Source: Nocardioides deserti (GTDB lineage: Bacteria; Actinomycetota; Actinomycetes; Propionibacteriales; Nocardioidaceae). Taken from it: a stretch of DNA of 64,000 nt. Under the pieces are notes generated by a model. The model made no database searches. It saw only the letters and a list, made by a program, of their open reading frames with translations, and was not told the origin of the DNA. A program made the translations under genes and the position numbers. This document shows positions 8,049 through 16,382 of this stretch, in pieces. Where the stretch lies: contig NZ_JACMYC010000006.1 of assembly GCF_014266025.1 (NCBI RefSeq), forward strand, positions 62,001-126,000. The letters are read 5' to 3'. Position 1 is the first letter of the stretch. Every line of letters begins with the position of its first letter.

Positions 8049-8603
8049 ATGACCCCCGAGGACGTGCGGCGCCTGGCCGCCACCGCCCACGAGCGGTGGA
8101 CAGAGCTCGAGCTCGTGCACCGCTCGGACTACCTCGACGTGCACGCCACCCTCCGGCACGGCGAGCTCGATGCCGTCGTGCTCGACGACGGTCGGCGCAT
8201 CCGCGAGCACGAAGCCCCGTCGTCGTCCTGGGACGTCCGACCCCTGGAGCCCTACGCGACGAACTACCTGTGGTCGGCGATGCTCGACCCGCACGAGCTC
8301 ACCGCGGGCGTCGAGATCGGCGACGTACGCCGGAGCGACCTCTTCGGGCGGCCGGTGGTCGTCTTCACGGCCCGCGCGGTCGACGGCTACGACCCCGTCT
8401 GCTCCTGCTGCCCGCTGGTCTTCTCCGAGGTCTCCGAGCGCCTCGAGCACGGAGACGACTGGACTCCCCCGCCGCTCGGCGTCCTGCCCACGCACGTCGA
8501 GCTCGCCCTGGACCTCGAGGTGGGCATCGTGGTGAGCAAGCACGAGCGCGGTGGCCACCACCGCCGCGGCTGGTTCACCAACGAGCTGCTGCGCGCGGTC
8601 TGA
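8049..8603 (+). CDS. Hypothetical protein (184 aa) with CSCC motif
   Basis: A 184-residue soluble protein of unrecognised family. It is rich in acidic residues and aromatics, with no signal peptide or membrane helix. Residues 118-126 hold a compact DPVCSCCPL motif with three cysteines that could bind metal or form a disulfide, and near the C-terminus there is a KHERGGHHRRGW cluster. The N-terminal half (LHRSDYLDVHATL and a strand-rich region) looks like a small beta-domain. The ATG is 6 bases from a TAGGCT box, supporting expression as a leaderless mRNA. It sits upstream of a sigma-factor operon but has its own promoter. Confidence 0.7.
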   Translation: MTPEDVRRLAATAHERWTELELVHRSDYLDVHATLRHGELDAVVLDDGRRIREHEAPSSSWDVRPLEPYATNYLWSAMLDPHELTAGVEIGDVRRSDLFGRPVVVFTARAVDGYDPVCSCCPLVFSEVSERLEHGDDWTPPPLGVLPTHVELALDLEVGIVVSKHERGGHHRRGWFTNELLRAV

Positions 8604-8647
8604 GCCCCCGACGCGCCGGCTCGCCAGGTCGGACGCGACCGGCGTGA

Positions 8648-8674
8648 CAACCTTTCGGGCGGCTCAGCCGGTCC
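8648..8674 (+). promoter_or_regulatory. Candidate sigma-dependent autoregulatory promoter
   Basis: CAACC (8648-8652), 16 bases, then CGGTCC (8669-8674). The same CAACC-N16-CG layout occurs before the sigma gene at 60692. An AAC-type -35 with a CGT/CGG-type -10 is the general form of ECF-type promoters. Confidence 0.45.
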
Positions 8675-8696
8675 TGGTGGCTGAGGAGCGTGGCGG

Positions 8697-9233
8697 ATGG
8701 AGCGGAGCACGGTGGACGAGCCGGCGGCAGCACGGCGCGAGCAGCGCGCCGTCACGTTCGAGGGGTTCGTGGCGGCGCGCGGCGACGCGTTGTGGCGCGC
8801 TGCCTGGTTGCTGAACGGCGACCACCAGCTGGCGGAGGACCTGGTCCAGACGGCGCTGGGCAAGAGCTGGCGTGCCTGGGACCGCGTGGGCCCGGAGGCG
8901 TTCGAGGCCTACGTCCGCCGCGCGATGTTCACGACCCACGCCTCGTGGTGGCGGCGGAAGTGGCGCGGCGAGCGTCCCACCGCCGACCTTCCCGAGGGAC
9001 CCACGCCCGGGGCCGACAGCAGCGCGCGGCTGGACCTGGTCATCGCTCTGGCGGCGCTGCCCCGCGGTCAGCGGGCGGTGGTCGTGCTCCGCTACTTCGA
9101 GGACCTCACCGAGCGCGAGACCGCCGACGTGCTCGGCATCAGCGTCGGCACGGTCAAGAGCCAGGCCTCGCGAGCGCTCCGGATCCTGTGCTCCTCACCC
9201 CATGTCGCCCGAGAGGAGCACGCAGGTGGATGA
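8697..9233 (+). CDS. SigE family RNA polymerase sigma factor
   Basis: A 178-residue group-4 (ECF-like) sigma factor. Region 2 covers about residues 20-90 (FVAARGDALWRAAWLLNGDHQLAEDLVQTAL, YVRRAMFTTHASWWRRKWR), and region 4 covers about 105-165 with LPRGQRAVVVLRYFEDL and the helix-turn-helix TADVLGISVGTVKSQASRAL. The ATG at 8697 starts directly after a GGAG-rich stretch. The stop overlaps the GTG of the following membrane protein by 8 bases, so the pair is translationally coupled; such partners usually act as anti-sigma factors. An ECF-type promoter motif 23 bases upstream suggests positive autoregulation. Confidence 0.9.
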   Translation: MERSTVDEPAAARREQRAVTFEGFVAARGDALWRAAWLLNGDHQLAEDLVQTALGKSWRAWDRVGPEAFEAYVRRAMFTTHASWWRRKWRGERPTADLPEGPTPGADSSARLDLVIALAALPRGQRAVVVLRYFEDLTERETADVLGISVGTVKSQASRALRILCSSPHVAREEHAGG

Positions 9234-10315
9234 CGAGGAGTGGCTCCGCGAGGAGCTCCACGCGGTGGTCCCCGATCCGCACCCGGCACCCGGCCGAGCC
9301 GCCGGCGCGGTGCGCAGGGCACGAGCGGCGGCCCGCCTCCGCACCACGGTCCTGGTCGGCGGGGCCGGCGGCCGCCGTCGTGGCCGGCGCCGTCGTGACC
9401 ACGTCCCTGACCGGCGGCCCTGCGGACCGGTCGGCGGTCGACGCCCCGGTCGCGGCCGACGAATGCCCTCCGGCACCGGCTGGTCCCCGCGACCCGGACT
9501 TCTTCGACGAGCCCCGCGACGGCGTGCCCGACGCCGTCCCGCAGGGCGCGACCTCGGCCCGGCTGTGCCCCGGCAACGGTCACCGGCTCGAGGTGCCGCC
9601 CGAGGCCCTGACCTTAGGGGTCGACCGTCTCGTCGACGCCGTCAACGAGCTTCCTGTGCCCGAGGACGGCTTCGCGTGCACCCAGGAGCTGGGGTACGGC
9701 TACCGCCTCGTCCTCGGCTACCCCGACGGTGACCGCTACCAGGTGTCCGGCGCGTTGTACGGCTGCCGGCTCGTGATCGTCGGCCCCGACCAGCGACGCG
9801 GCGCCGACGACCTGCTGGAGGAGTACGCCGCGCTGCTGCGCGCGCAGCGCGAGGGCGAGGGCGAGGGCGAGGGCGAGGGCGCGCCGGCCACCGACGCCGG
9901 CCCCGGTCCCGGAAAGGTCCGGATCATCGCCTGCGACGGACCTACCCGGGCGTCCGCCGTCGCGCGACCCGACGAGATCGAGCAGGCCGTGCTGTGCGTG
10001 CACACGGCCGACGGGGCCCGGGGCACACCGGTGCCGGCAGCCGACCTGCACCTGCTCCGCGAGGACTTGCGCGGCGAGCTCCCCCGCATCGCGTTCCGCA
10101 GCTGCCCCGACGCCACCCAGGTGTCCCTCGTCGGACTGACCGCCCGGGGCGAGCGGGTGGCCCTCGGGCCGGTGTGCGGGACCTGGCAGCTGCAGGTGCC
10201 GGAGCCGTGGGGCACCACGACCTGGCCGCGCTCCTGGGTGCCCGGCCCCGCGGCCCGCGGAGTCCTGGATGCGCTCGTGGCGCAGGCACGCCGAGGATCG
10301 GCGCAGACCCCCTGA
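9226..10315 (+). pseudogene. Membrane partner of the sigma factor, apparent 1-bp frameshift
   Basis: Starts at GTG 9226, overlapping the sigma stop. The first frame gives a typical anti-sigma-like N-terminus (DDEEWLREELHAVVPDPHP, then Arg/Ala-rich helices to LVGG). At the G4 run 9361-9364 the natural continuation, a transmembrane segment AAAVVAGAVVTTSL, lies in the next frame, which then runs without interruption to 10315. Removing one G restores a 362-residue protein: short cytoplasmic helix, one membrane helix, and an external domain with several cysteines and a Gly-Glu repeat. The alternative is a start at ATG 9230 in the second frame, but its first 45 residues look out-of-frame. Either a broken gene or a sequencing error; the role as anti-sigma or sensor is inferred from position. 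Confidence 0.6.
9851..9880 (+). repeat. Hexamer repeat (GAGGGC)5
   Basis: Five perfect copies of GAGGGC encoding a Glu-Gly run inside the external domain of the sigma-partner gene. Copy-number change would alter linker length without shifting the frame. Confidence 0.9.
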
Positions 10316-10333
10316 GGGTCGGGAAGGTCCGGG

Positions 10334-11584
10334 TCAGGTCAGGTCGGACCCGCCGTCGGTCTCCCGCGAGGTCGTGCCGCCGTGCCAGTCCAGGATGACG
10401 AACGTCGCGTCGTCCTCCGGCTGCCCGTGCACGTGGTCACGGAAGGCGCGCGCGATGTCCTGCGCGGCGTTGCGGGGGTGGAGGCCGCTGGTGCGGGCGA
10501 TGTGGTCGTCGAGCTCGAACGTCGCGGCCGACTGCTCGTACATGCCGTCGGTCAGCAGCACCAGTCGGTCGCCGGCGTTCAGCTCGAGGGTGTGGCTGCC
10601 GAACGCCTTCCGGTCCCGCCCGTAGTCCAGGCCGAACGGCGGATCGGGGGCGACGTCGACCACGGTGACGGCGCCTCCCCGGACGAGCCGCATCGGCGGG
10701 TGGCCCGCGTTGAGGACCCGCACGGGCAGCGGGCCCGGCCCGTCACCCAGCGGCAGCTCGAGGATGACGCCGGTGGCGTACTCCTCCTCCTGGGCATGCT
10801 GCGTGAGGGCCACGTCCGCCGCGTGCGCCTGGGCACCCAGGTCGCCGCCGTCGCGGCGTGCCTTGCGCATGGCGTTGACCGTCAGCGTCGCCAGCAGGGC
10901 CGCGTTGACGTTGTGACCGACCGCGTCGATCAGGCTGACCGTGAGCCGGTCCGGGGAGGCGATGTAGTCGAAGGTGTCGCCGCCGGCGCTGCTGCTCGGC
11001 TCCAACCACCCGGCGAGCGTGAACGACCCTCCCTCGCACACGTAGGCCTGCGGGAGCAGCCGTCGCTGGATCTCCATCGCCAGCTCGAAGGACTCCGAGC
11101 GCCGACCGGTCTCGTACTCATCGGTGTGCCGCTGGTTGGCCACCATGACGTAGCCCAGGAGGTGCGCGACCGTCCGGACGTGCGCGAGCACCCCGTCCGT
11201 GCCCCCGTCCGTGCCCCCGCCCGTGATGCCGTCCGTGATGCCGTCGGTGGCGGCATCGCCCTGGAAGCAGACCTCCAGGACCCCCTGCGCGTCGCCGCGC
11301 ACCGTCACCGGCACCCACCACGACCCGTCCCGCTCCACGCGCTGCTCGCGCCACGCTGCGCCCGCCGGGGTCCCTTCCACGTCCAGCCGCTCGCCGTCGT
11401 GGATCCGCAGCAGTGCCTGGCCGGCCGCGTCGGCGATCCAGAAGGCCACCTCCTGCGCCCCGACCGCGTCCGCGAGGTGTCGGGCGGCGGTGGTCACCGC
11501 AGCCGCCGGCGAGGCGTTCTCCACCGCGTCCAGGAGCGCTTGGACGTCCAGTGCCGGCGCATCATGCATGCGCACATCGTGCAC
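10334..11584 (-). CDS. GAF-PP2C (SpoIIE/RsbU-type) serine phosphatase
   Basis: A 416-residue soluble phosphatase of the kind that dephosphorylates anti-sigma-factor antagonists in partner-switching stress pathways. Residues about 10-160 form a GAF-like sensor. Then comes a Gly/Thr/Asp linker built from a 12-base DNA repeat. The PP2C/SpoIIE domain fills 175-405: EIQRRLLP, GGDTFDYI (metal-binding Asp), DAVGHN, LNAGHPPM, TDGMYE and DDATFVIL. Two starts are possible, GTG 11584 or ATG 11569; neither has a good ribosome binding site. It is divergent from prfC. No antagonist or anti-sigma kinase gene is adjacent, so the target must be elsewhere. Confidence 0.88.
   Translation of the reverse strand: MHDVRMHDAPALDVQALLDAVENASPAAAVTTAARHLADAVGAQEVAFWIADAAGQALLRIHDGERLDVEGTPAGAAWREQRVERDGSWWVPVTVRGDAQGVLEVCFQGDAATDGITDGITGGGTDGGTDGVLAHVRTVAHLLGYVMVANQRHTDEYETGRRSESFELAMEIQRRLLPQAYVCEGGSFTLAGWLEPSSSAGGDTFDYIASPDRLTVSLIDAVGHNVNAALLATLTVNAMRKARRDGGDLGAQAHAADVALTQHAQEEEYATGVILELPLGDGPGPLPVRVLNAGHPPMRLVRGGAVTVVDVAPDPPFGLDYGRDRKAFGSHTLELNAGDRLVLLTDGMYEQSAATFELDDHIARTSGLHPRNAAQDIARAFRDHVHGQPEDDATFVILDWHGGTTSRETDGGSDLT
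11191..11250 (-). repeat. 12-bp tandem repeat in the phosphatase linker
   Basis: Five 12-base units, the first two identical and the others diverged by 1-4 bases. On the coding strand they give the alternating Thr-Asp-Gly linker between the GAF and PP2C domains. Confidence 0.8.
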
Positions 11585-11640
11585 GACGGCCGCGGCGCCC
11601 GCGCATCGGTGCCGAAACGGACGTCGGGCCCCGCGGCGGT

Positions 11641-11646
11641 TAGGTT
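11641..11646 (+). promoter_or_regulatory. -10 box, leaderless start of prfC
   Basis: TAGGTT, 6 bases before the GTG at 11653. Confidence 0.5.
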
Positions 11647-11652
11647 CTCGGC

Positions 11653-13218
11653 GTGCCCGACTCCCGCCCCCGCCGTACCTTCGCCGTCATCAGCCACCCC
11701 GACGCGGGCAAGTCGACGCTGACCGAGGCGCTCGCGCTGCACGCCCGGGCGATCAACGAGGCCGGCGCCGTCCACGGCAAGGGCGACCGGCGCGCGACGG
11801 TGTCGGACTGGATGGCGATGGAGAAGGCCCGCGGCATCTCGATCACCTCGGCGGCGCTGCAGTTCGTCTACCGCGACCACGTGGTGAACCTGGTCGACAC
11901 CCCTGGCCACAGCGACTTCTCCGAGGACACCTACCGGGTGCTGTCCGCGGTCGACTCGGCCGTGATGCTCGTCGACGCGGGCAAGGGGCTCGAGCCGCAG
12001 ACGCTCAAGCTGTTCCGGGTCTGCGCGCTGCGCGGTATCCCGGTCATCACCGTCATCAACAAGTGGGACCGCCCCGGCCTCTCGGCGCTGGGCCTGATGG
12101 ACCTCATCCAGGAGAAGATCGGCCTCCGCCCCACACCGCTGACCTGGCCGGTCGGCGAGGCGGGCGACTTCCGAGGCGTGCTCGACCGTCGGACCGGTGA
12201 GTTCGTGAAGTACACCCGGACGGCCGGCGGCGCCACCCGCGCCCCCGAGGTCCGGCTCTCCCCCGACGAGGTCGGCGAGGACGACGCGCACGTGTGGACC
12301 GACGCGGTCGAGGAGCACGAGCTGCTCGGCCTCGACGAGGCCGACCACGACCAGGACGCGTTCCTCGCCGGCCGCACGACCCCGGTCATGTTCGCCTCCG
12401 CCCTGCAGAACTTCGGCGTCGCCCAGCTCCTCGACCTGTTGCTCGACCTGGCCCCGGCCCCCGGCGCCGCCGAGGGCGTCGACGGGTCGGTACGCCGCGT
12501 GGCGGACGACTTCAGCGCGTTCGTCTTCAAGGTGCAGTCCGGCATGAACGCCGCCCACCGCGACCGGCTGGCCTACGCGCGGGTCGTCTCGGGCACCTTC
12601 GAGCGCGGCATGGTGGTCACCCACGCCGCCACCGGCCGGCCGTTCGCGACCAAGTTCGCCCAGGCGGTCTTCGGCCGCGAGACCACGTCGGTCGAGACCG
12701 CGGAGCCCGGCGACATCATCGGCCTGGTCAACGCCACCGCGCTGCGCGTGGGCGACACCATCTACGTCGGCGAGCCGATCGAGTACCCGCCCGTCCCGAC
12801 CTTCGCCCCCGAGCACTTCGTGACCGCCAGCGCCGGAGACATCGGCCGCTACAAGCAGTTCCGCCGCGGCATCGAGCAGCTGGACCAGGAGGGCGTCGTC
12901 CAGGTGCTCCGCTCCGACCTGCGCGGCGACCAGAACCCGGTCCTCGCGGCGGTCGGTCCCATGCAGTTCGAGGTCGTCGAGGACCGGATGACCAACGAGT
13001 TCAACGCCCCCATCCGGTTCAGCCGGCTCGACTACCAGCTCGCCCGCCGCACCGACGCCGCCGGCGCCGAGGCACTGGCCGGCATGCGCGGCGTGGAGAT
13101 CCTGCAGCGCAGCGACGGCACCCACCTCGCGCTCTTCGTCGACCAGTGGCGCGCCAAGGTCACCGCCCGCGACCACCCCGACGTCCTGCTCGAGGCGCTC
13201 CCGGCCGGCGGCGGCTGA
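11653..13218 (+). CDS. prfC: Peptide chain release factor 3 (RF3)
   Basis: A 521-residue translational GTPase that recycles RF1/RF2 from the ribosome after peptide release. The G1 motif is HPDAGKST (most RF3 proteins have DAGKTT), G3 is DTPGHSD and G4 is NKWDR. Domain II and the C-terminal RF3 domain (FSAFVFKVQSGMN, RGIEQLDQEGVVQV, GPMQFEVVEDRM) follow, so the protein is complete and of normal length. The GTG at 11653 directly follows TAGGTT with a 6-base gap, suggesting a leaderless mRNA. It is a single gene divergent from the PP2C phosphatase. Confidence 0.96.
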   Translation: MPDSRPRRTFAVISHPDAGKSTLTEALALHARAINEAGAVHGKGDRRATVSDWMAMEKARGISITSAALQFVYRDHVVNLVDTPGHSDFSEDTYRVLSAVDSAVMLVDAGKGLEPQTLKLFRVCALRGIPVITVINKWDRPGLSALGLMDLIQEKIGLRPTPLTWPVGEAGDFRGVLDRRTGEFVKYTRTAGGATRAPEVRLSPDEVGEDDAHVWTDAVEEHELLGLDEADHDQDAFLAGRTTPVMFASALQNFGVAQLLDLLLDLAPAPGAAEGVDGSVRRVADDFSAFVFKVQSGMNAAHRDRLAYARVVSGTFERGMVVTHAATGRPFATKFAQAVFGRETTSVETAEPGDIIGLVNATALRVGDTIYVGEPIEYPPVPTFAPEHFVTASAGDIGRYKQFRRGIEQLDQEGVVQVLRSDLRGDQNPVLAAVGPMQFEVVEDRMTNEFNAPIRFSRLDYQLARRTDAAGAEALAGMRGVEILQRSDGTHLALFVDQWRAKVTARDHPDVLLEALPAGGG

Positions 13219-13242
13219 GAGCCCGCGCCTCGTCGCGCGGCG

Positions 13243-13248
13243 TAGCCT
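13243..13248 (+). promoter_or_regulatory. -10 box, leaderless start at 13255
   Basis: TAGCCT, 6 bases before the ATG at 13255. Confidence 0.5.
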
Positions 13249-13254
13249 CGAGGC

Positions 13255-13461
13255 ATGTGGCCCTTCCGACGCCGGCGCCCGACCCAGGCCTCGCAGGAAG
13301 CCGGCAAGGACGCCGGCAAGGACGCGGCCCTCGCCGGCGCCCGCCGCGCCGCAGCGGGCGTGCGCCGGTCCGCTGCCGCTGCCCAGCGCCACCGCGCCCG
13401 GAAGCAGTCGAGCCCGGCCGACCGCATGACCACGAACCAGTGGATCGGCGGCGGGAGCTAG
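13255..13461 (+). CDS. Small basic protein (68 aa)
   Basis: A 68-residue protein of unrecognised family. It begins MWPFRRRRP, has an Ala/Gly/Lys-rich middle (EAGKDAGKDAALAGARR), a very basic helix and an uncharged end, NQWIGGGS. There is no membrane segment. The charge and Ala/Lys composition suggest nucleic-acid or membrane-surface contact, but that is only composition. The start is backed by a TAGCCT box 6 bases upstream. It could be an independent small gene between prfC and the flavin oxidoreductase; there is no sign of co-transcription. Confidence 0.5.
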   Translation: MWPFRRRRPTQASQEAGKDAGKDAALAGARRAAAGVRRSAAAAQRHRARKQSSPADRMTTNQWIGGGS

Positions 13462-13552
13462 CCGGACGTCGAGGGAGCGTCGGAATCCCGCGGCGGCGCC
13501 CGGGGTTGGGGCACGTGGACCATCCGCGACCCCGTGCAGGAGGCAGCACCCC

Positions 13553-14623
13553 GTGAGCCAGCTCTTCACCCCGATCACCCTCCGCGACGTCACCGTCCGC
13601 AACCGGGTGTGGGTGGCGCCGATGTGCCAGTACTCCGCGGTCGAGGGCGTCCCGAACGACTGGCACCTCGTGCACCTCGGCTCGTTCGCCCGCGGCGGCG
13701 CCGGGCTGGTGATCAGCGAGGCCACGGCGGTCGTGCCCGAGGGGCGGATCTCCCCCGACGACACGGGTCTCTGGAACGACGAGCAGCAGGCCGCCTGGGC
13801 ACGGATCGTCGCCTTCGTCAAGGGCCAGGGCGCCACCGCCGGCATCCAGCTCGCGCACGCCGGCCGCAAGGCGTCGACGCACTCCGGCTTCGACGGCCGC
13901 CGCGGCGGCGTCCCGGACACCGACGGCGGCTGGCAGCCGGTCGGGCCGTCGGCGGCGGCGTACCCCGGTCTCCGCGAGGACGTCGACGAGCTCGACGCCG
14001 CCGGCATCCGCCGCGTCGTGACCGCGTTCGGCGACGCCGCCGAGCGCGCGGTCGCCGCCGGGTTCGACGTCCTGGAGGTGCACGCCGCGCACGGCTACCT
14101 GCTCCACGAGTTCCTCTCGCCGCTGTCCAATCACCGCACCGACGAGTACGGCGGCGGGTTCGACGACCGCGTCCGGCTGGTCCTGGAGGTCGTCCGCGAG
14201 GTCCGCGGGCGGGTCGCCGCCGGCGTGCCGTTGCTCGTGCGGGTCTCCGCGACCGACTGGCTCGAGGGCGGCTGGACCGCCGACGAGACGGTCCGCCTCG
14301 CCGCGCTGCTCCGTGAGGAGGGCGTCGACCTCGTCGACACCTCGACCGGCGGCAACGCGCCCGCGGACATCCCGGTCGGGCCGGGCTACCAGGTGCCGTT
14401 CGCCCGCCGCATCCGCACCGAGGCCGGCATCCCCTCGGGAGCCGTCGGCCTGATCACCGAGCCGAAGCAGGCCGAGGACGTCCTGGCCGACGGCTCCGCC
14501 GACGTGGTGCTGCTGGCCCGCGAGCTGCTGCGCGACCCGCACTGGCCGCTGCGCGCCGCCACGGAGCTCGGCGTCGAGGGCACCGACCTGTGGCCGGTGC
14601 AGTACCGCCGCGCCGCCCGCTGA
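13553..14623 (+). CDS. NADH:flavin oxidoreductase, YqjM/NamA type (old yellow enzyme)
   Basis: A 356-residue FMN enzyme of the thermophilic-like old yellow enzyme class, which uses NADPH to reduce activated C=C bonds of enals, enones or nitro compounds. The TIM barrel starts APMCQYSA (the Cys that tunes FMN in this class), followed by GGAGLVISEATAV, QLAHAGRK and HAAHGYLLHEFLSP with the substrate-binding H-x2-H, and SNHRTDEYGG. The GTG at 13553 has AGGAGG ten bases upstream. Transcribed alone. The physiological substrate cannot be told; roles in electrophile stress are known for the family. Confidence 0.93.
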   Translation: MSQLFTPITLRDVTVRNRVWVAPMCQYSAVEGVPNDWHLVHLGSFARGGAGLVISEATAVVPEGRISPDDTGLWNDEQQAAWARIVAFVKGQGATAGIQLAHAGRKASTHSGFDGRRGGVPDTDGGWQPVGPSAAAYPGLREDVDELDAAGIRRVVTAFGDAAERAVAAGFDVLEVHAAHGYLLHEFLSPLSNHRTDEYGGGFDDRVRLVLEVVREVRGRVAAGVPLLVRVSATDWLEGGWTADETVRLAALLREEGVDLVDTSTGGNAPADIPVGPGYQVPFARRIRTEAGIPSGAVGLITEPKQAEDVLADGSADVVLLARELLRDPHWPLRAATELGVEGTDLWPVQYRRAAR

Positions 14624-14648
14624 CCATCGGGGCCGGCGCCGCCCGCGG

Positions 14649-14756
14649 CTAGACGTCCCGCCGACCGCCGCGGCTGATGTTCAGCACCGCCACCGCCAGG
14701 CCGCCCCACAGCACGAGCATCGCCACCACCATCATCACGATCGCCTCGGTGCTCAT
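14649..14756 (-). CDS. metS: MetS-type small subunit of a methionine/alanine importer
   Basis: A 35-residue protein with a single membrane helix (AIVMMVVAMLVLWGGLAVAV) and a short basic tail. Its start ATG overlaps the stop of the large transporter in an ATGA junction, so the two are co-translated. In Corynebacterium the NSS-family importer MetP needs an equally small subunit, MetS; size, position and topology here match. It would sit in the cytoplasmic membrane beside the transporter. Confidence 0.85.
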   Translation of the reverse strand: MSTEAIVMMVVAMLVLWGGLAVAVLNISRGGRRDV

Positions 14757-16303
14757 CGGTCCACCTCCTCCCGCTCGGTCCCGGCCGTCTCCCCCGGGCT
14801 GAGGTCGACCGAGCGGTGCCACGGCAGCGCGGCCAGCACGAAGCCGAGCACCAGCACCAGGCCGGCGGCGCCCCAGCCGAAGACGCCGAGCATCCAGCCG
14901 GGGTAGCCGCCGTACGGCTCCTCGAGCGTGTCGAGGAAGTCGCGGACGAGCACGAAGGCCAGCGCGAGGGGCGCGACGATCGCCACCAGCGCCATCCAGA
15001 CCCGGCCGAGCCGGATCGACCCGTGCCGGTTGAGGTGGCCGGCGAGACCGGGCAGCGCCCGGACGAACCAGGCCAGCACCACCATCGAGACGACCGCGAC
15101 GAGCAGGATGCCGAAGCGGTTGATGAAGTAGTCGACGATGTCGAGCACCGACAGCCCGCTGGTGGTCGAGAAGAGCACGAGGCTGATCAGGGCGGCCGGG
15201 CCGCCGACGACCGCGACGGCGGTGAGGCGCGTGAGCGCGAGCTTGTCGCGCACCGCGGAGACGACGACCTCGAGCACGCTGACCAGCGAGGTCAGGCCGG
15301 CGATGACGAGCGAGCCGAAGAACAGCACGCCGATGAGCGCCCCGCCCGGCGCCTCGCTGATGATCGCGGGGAAGGCGACGAAGGCGAGCCCGATGCCGTC
15401 GTCGACCACGTCGTCGACCGCGACCCCGTTGGCCTGCGCCATGAAGCCGAGCGCGGCGAAGACCCCGATGCCCGCCAGGAGCTCGAAGCCGGAGTTGGCG
15501 AAGCCGACCACGAAGCCGGAGCCGGTCATGTCCGTGCGCCGGCCGACGTAGGAGGCGTAGGTGATCATGATGCCGAAGCCGATCGAGAGCGAGAAGAAGA
15601 TCTGGCCGAAGGCCGCCGCCCACACCGAAGCGTCGGTCAGGGCGCCCCAGTCCGGGGTGAACAGCTCGTCGAGGCCCGCCGCCGCGCCGGGGAGGAACAG
15701 CGAGCGGACCACCAGGACCACGAAGGCGAGGATCAGCAACGGGATGAAGACCACCGAGCTCGCGCCGATGCCCTTCTGCACGCCCAGGCCCATGATCAGC
15801 AGCACGGCCGCCCACACGACGAGCTGCGGCACCAGCACGCCGACGACGACGTCGGCGGTGATCCCGGAACCCTCGACCTGGAGGAACTGCTCGAAGAAGT
15901 AGCCCTCGGGGTCGTCGCCCCACGACTGGCCGACGGAGAAGAACGTGTAGCGCAGGGCGTAGGCGATGACCGCGGCGTAGTAGATGGCGATCATGAAGCA
16001 GATGCCTACCTGCCACCACCCCAGCCCCTCGGTGCCGCGGGACTGTCGTGCGAAGGACAGCGGCGCGGAGCCGCGGTGGCGGTGCCCGAGTGCGTAGTCG
16101 AGGAAGAGGAACGGCAGGCCCGCGGTGACCAGAGCGACGAGGTAGGGGATGACGAAGGCGCCACCGCCGTTCTCGTAGGCGACGTACGGGAAGCGCCAGA
16201 TGTTGCCCAACCCGACGGCCGACCCGATGGCGGCGAGGATGAAGACCCGGCGTGAGGAGAACGCTCCTCGGCGCTTGTCCTGCTCCGGCGGCGCTGTGGT
16301 CAC
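14753..16303 (-). CDS. metP: Sodium-dependent transporter, NSS family (MetP-like)
   Basis: A 516-residue secondary transporter of the neurotransmitter:sodium symporter family with about 11-12 membrane helices. The hallmark first helix is present: AAIGSAVGLGNIWRFPYVAYENGGGAF, including the Na+/substrate-binding GNIWRFP. The GTG at 16303 follows GGAGGA at a good distance and is preferred to an upstream in-frame start. The small subunit gene overlaps its stop. With that partner the most likely cargo is methionine and small neutral amino acids, an inference from the Corynebacterium MetPS pair. It probably heads a two-gene operon. Confidence 0.9.
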   Translation of the reverse strand: MTTAPPEQDKRRGAFSSRRVFILAAIGSAVGLGNIWRFPYVAYENGGGAFVIPYLVALVTAGLPFLFLDYALGHRHRGSAPLSFARQSRGTEGLGWWQVGICFMIAIYYAAVIAYALRYTFFSVGQSWGDDPEGYFFEQFLQVEGSGITADVVVGVLVPQLVVWAAVLLIMGLGVQKGIGASSVVFIPLLILAFVVLVVRSLFLPGAAAGLDELFTPDWGALTDASVWAAAFGQIFFSLSIGFGIMITYASYVGRRTDMTGSGFVVGFANSGFELLAGIGVFAALGFMAQANGVAVDDVVDDGIGLAFVAFPAIISEAPGGALIGVLFFGSLVIAGLTSLVSVLEVVVSAVRDKLALTRLTAVAVVGGPAALISLVLFSTTSGLSVLDIVDYFINRFGILLVAVVSMVVLAWFVRALPGLAGHLNRHGSIRLGRVWMALVAIVAPLALAFVLVRDFLDTLEEPYGGYPGWMLGVFGWGAAGLVLVLGFVLAALPWHRSVDLSPGETAGTEREEVDR

Positions 16304-16382
16304 GACACTCCTCCTGGTTCGAACCGGACACACGTCGATGGGCCTGTGCCCGGAACCGCTCCGGTCACAACCTCGGGGCCAC

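Noticed and set aside
9230..10315. Uninterrupted frame from ATG 9230 as the intact sigma-partner gene
   Set aside because: Its first 45 residues are Arg/Ser/Thr-rich and unlike any anti-sigma N-terminus, while the other frame gives a natural one. Kept as an alternative in the gene entry.
10326..10350. GGTCCG...CGGACC repeat between the converging sigma-partner and phosphatase genes
   Set aside because: Only 6 bp of stem with a 13-base loop of GGTCA repeats, and it overlaps the end of the phosphatase gene; too weak to call a terminator.
11494..14007. Long minus-strand frame antisense to prfC and the flavin oxidoreductase
   Set aside because: Low-complexity translation, no motifs, opposite to two clearly real genes.
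16312..16330. GGTTCGAACC, reminiscent of a tRNA T-arm
   Set aside because: No anticodon stem, acceptor stem or D-arm can be built around it; it is just a short palindrome upstream of the metP-like gene.
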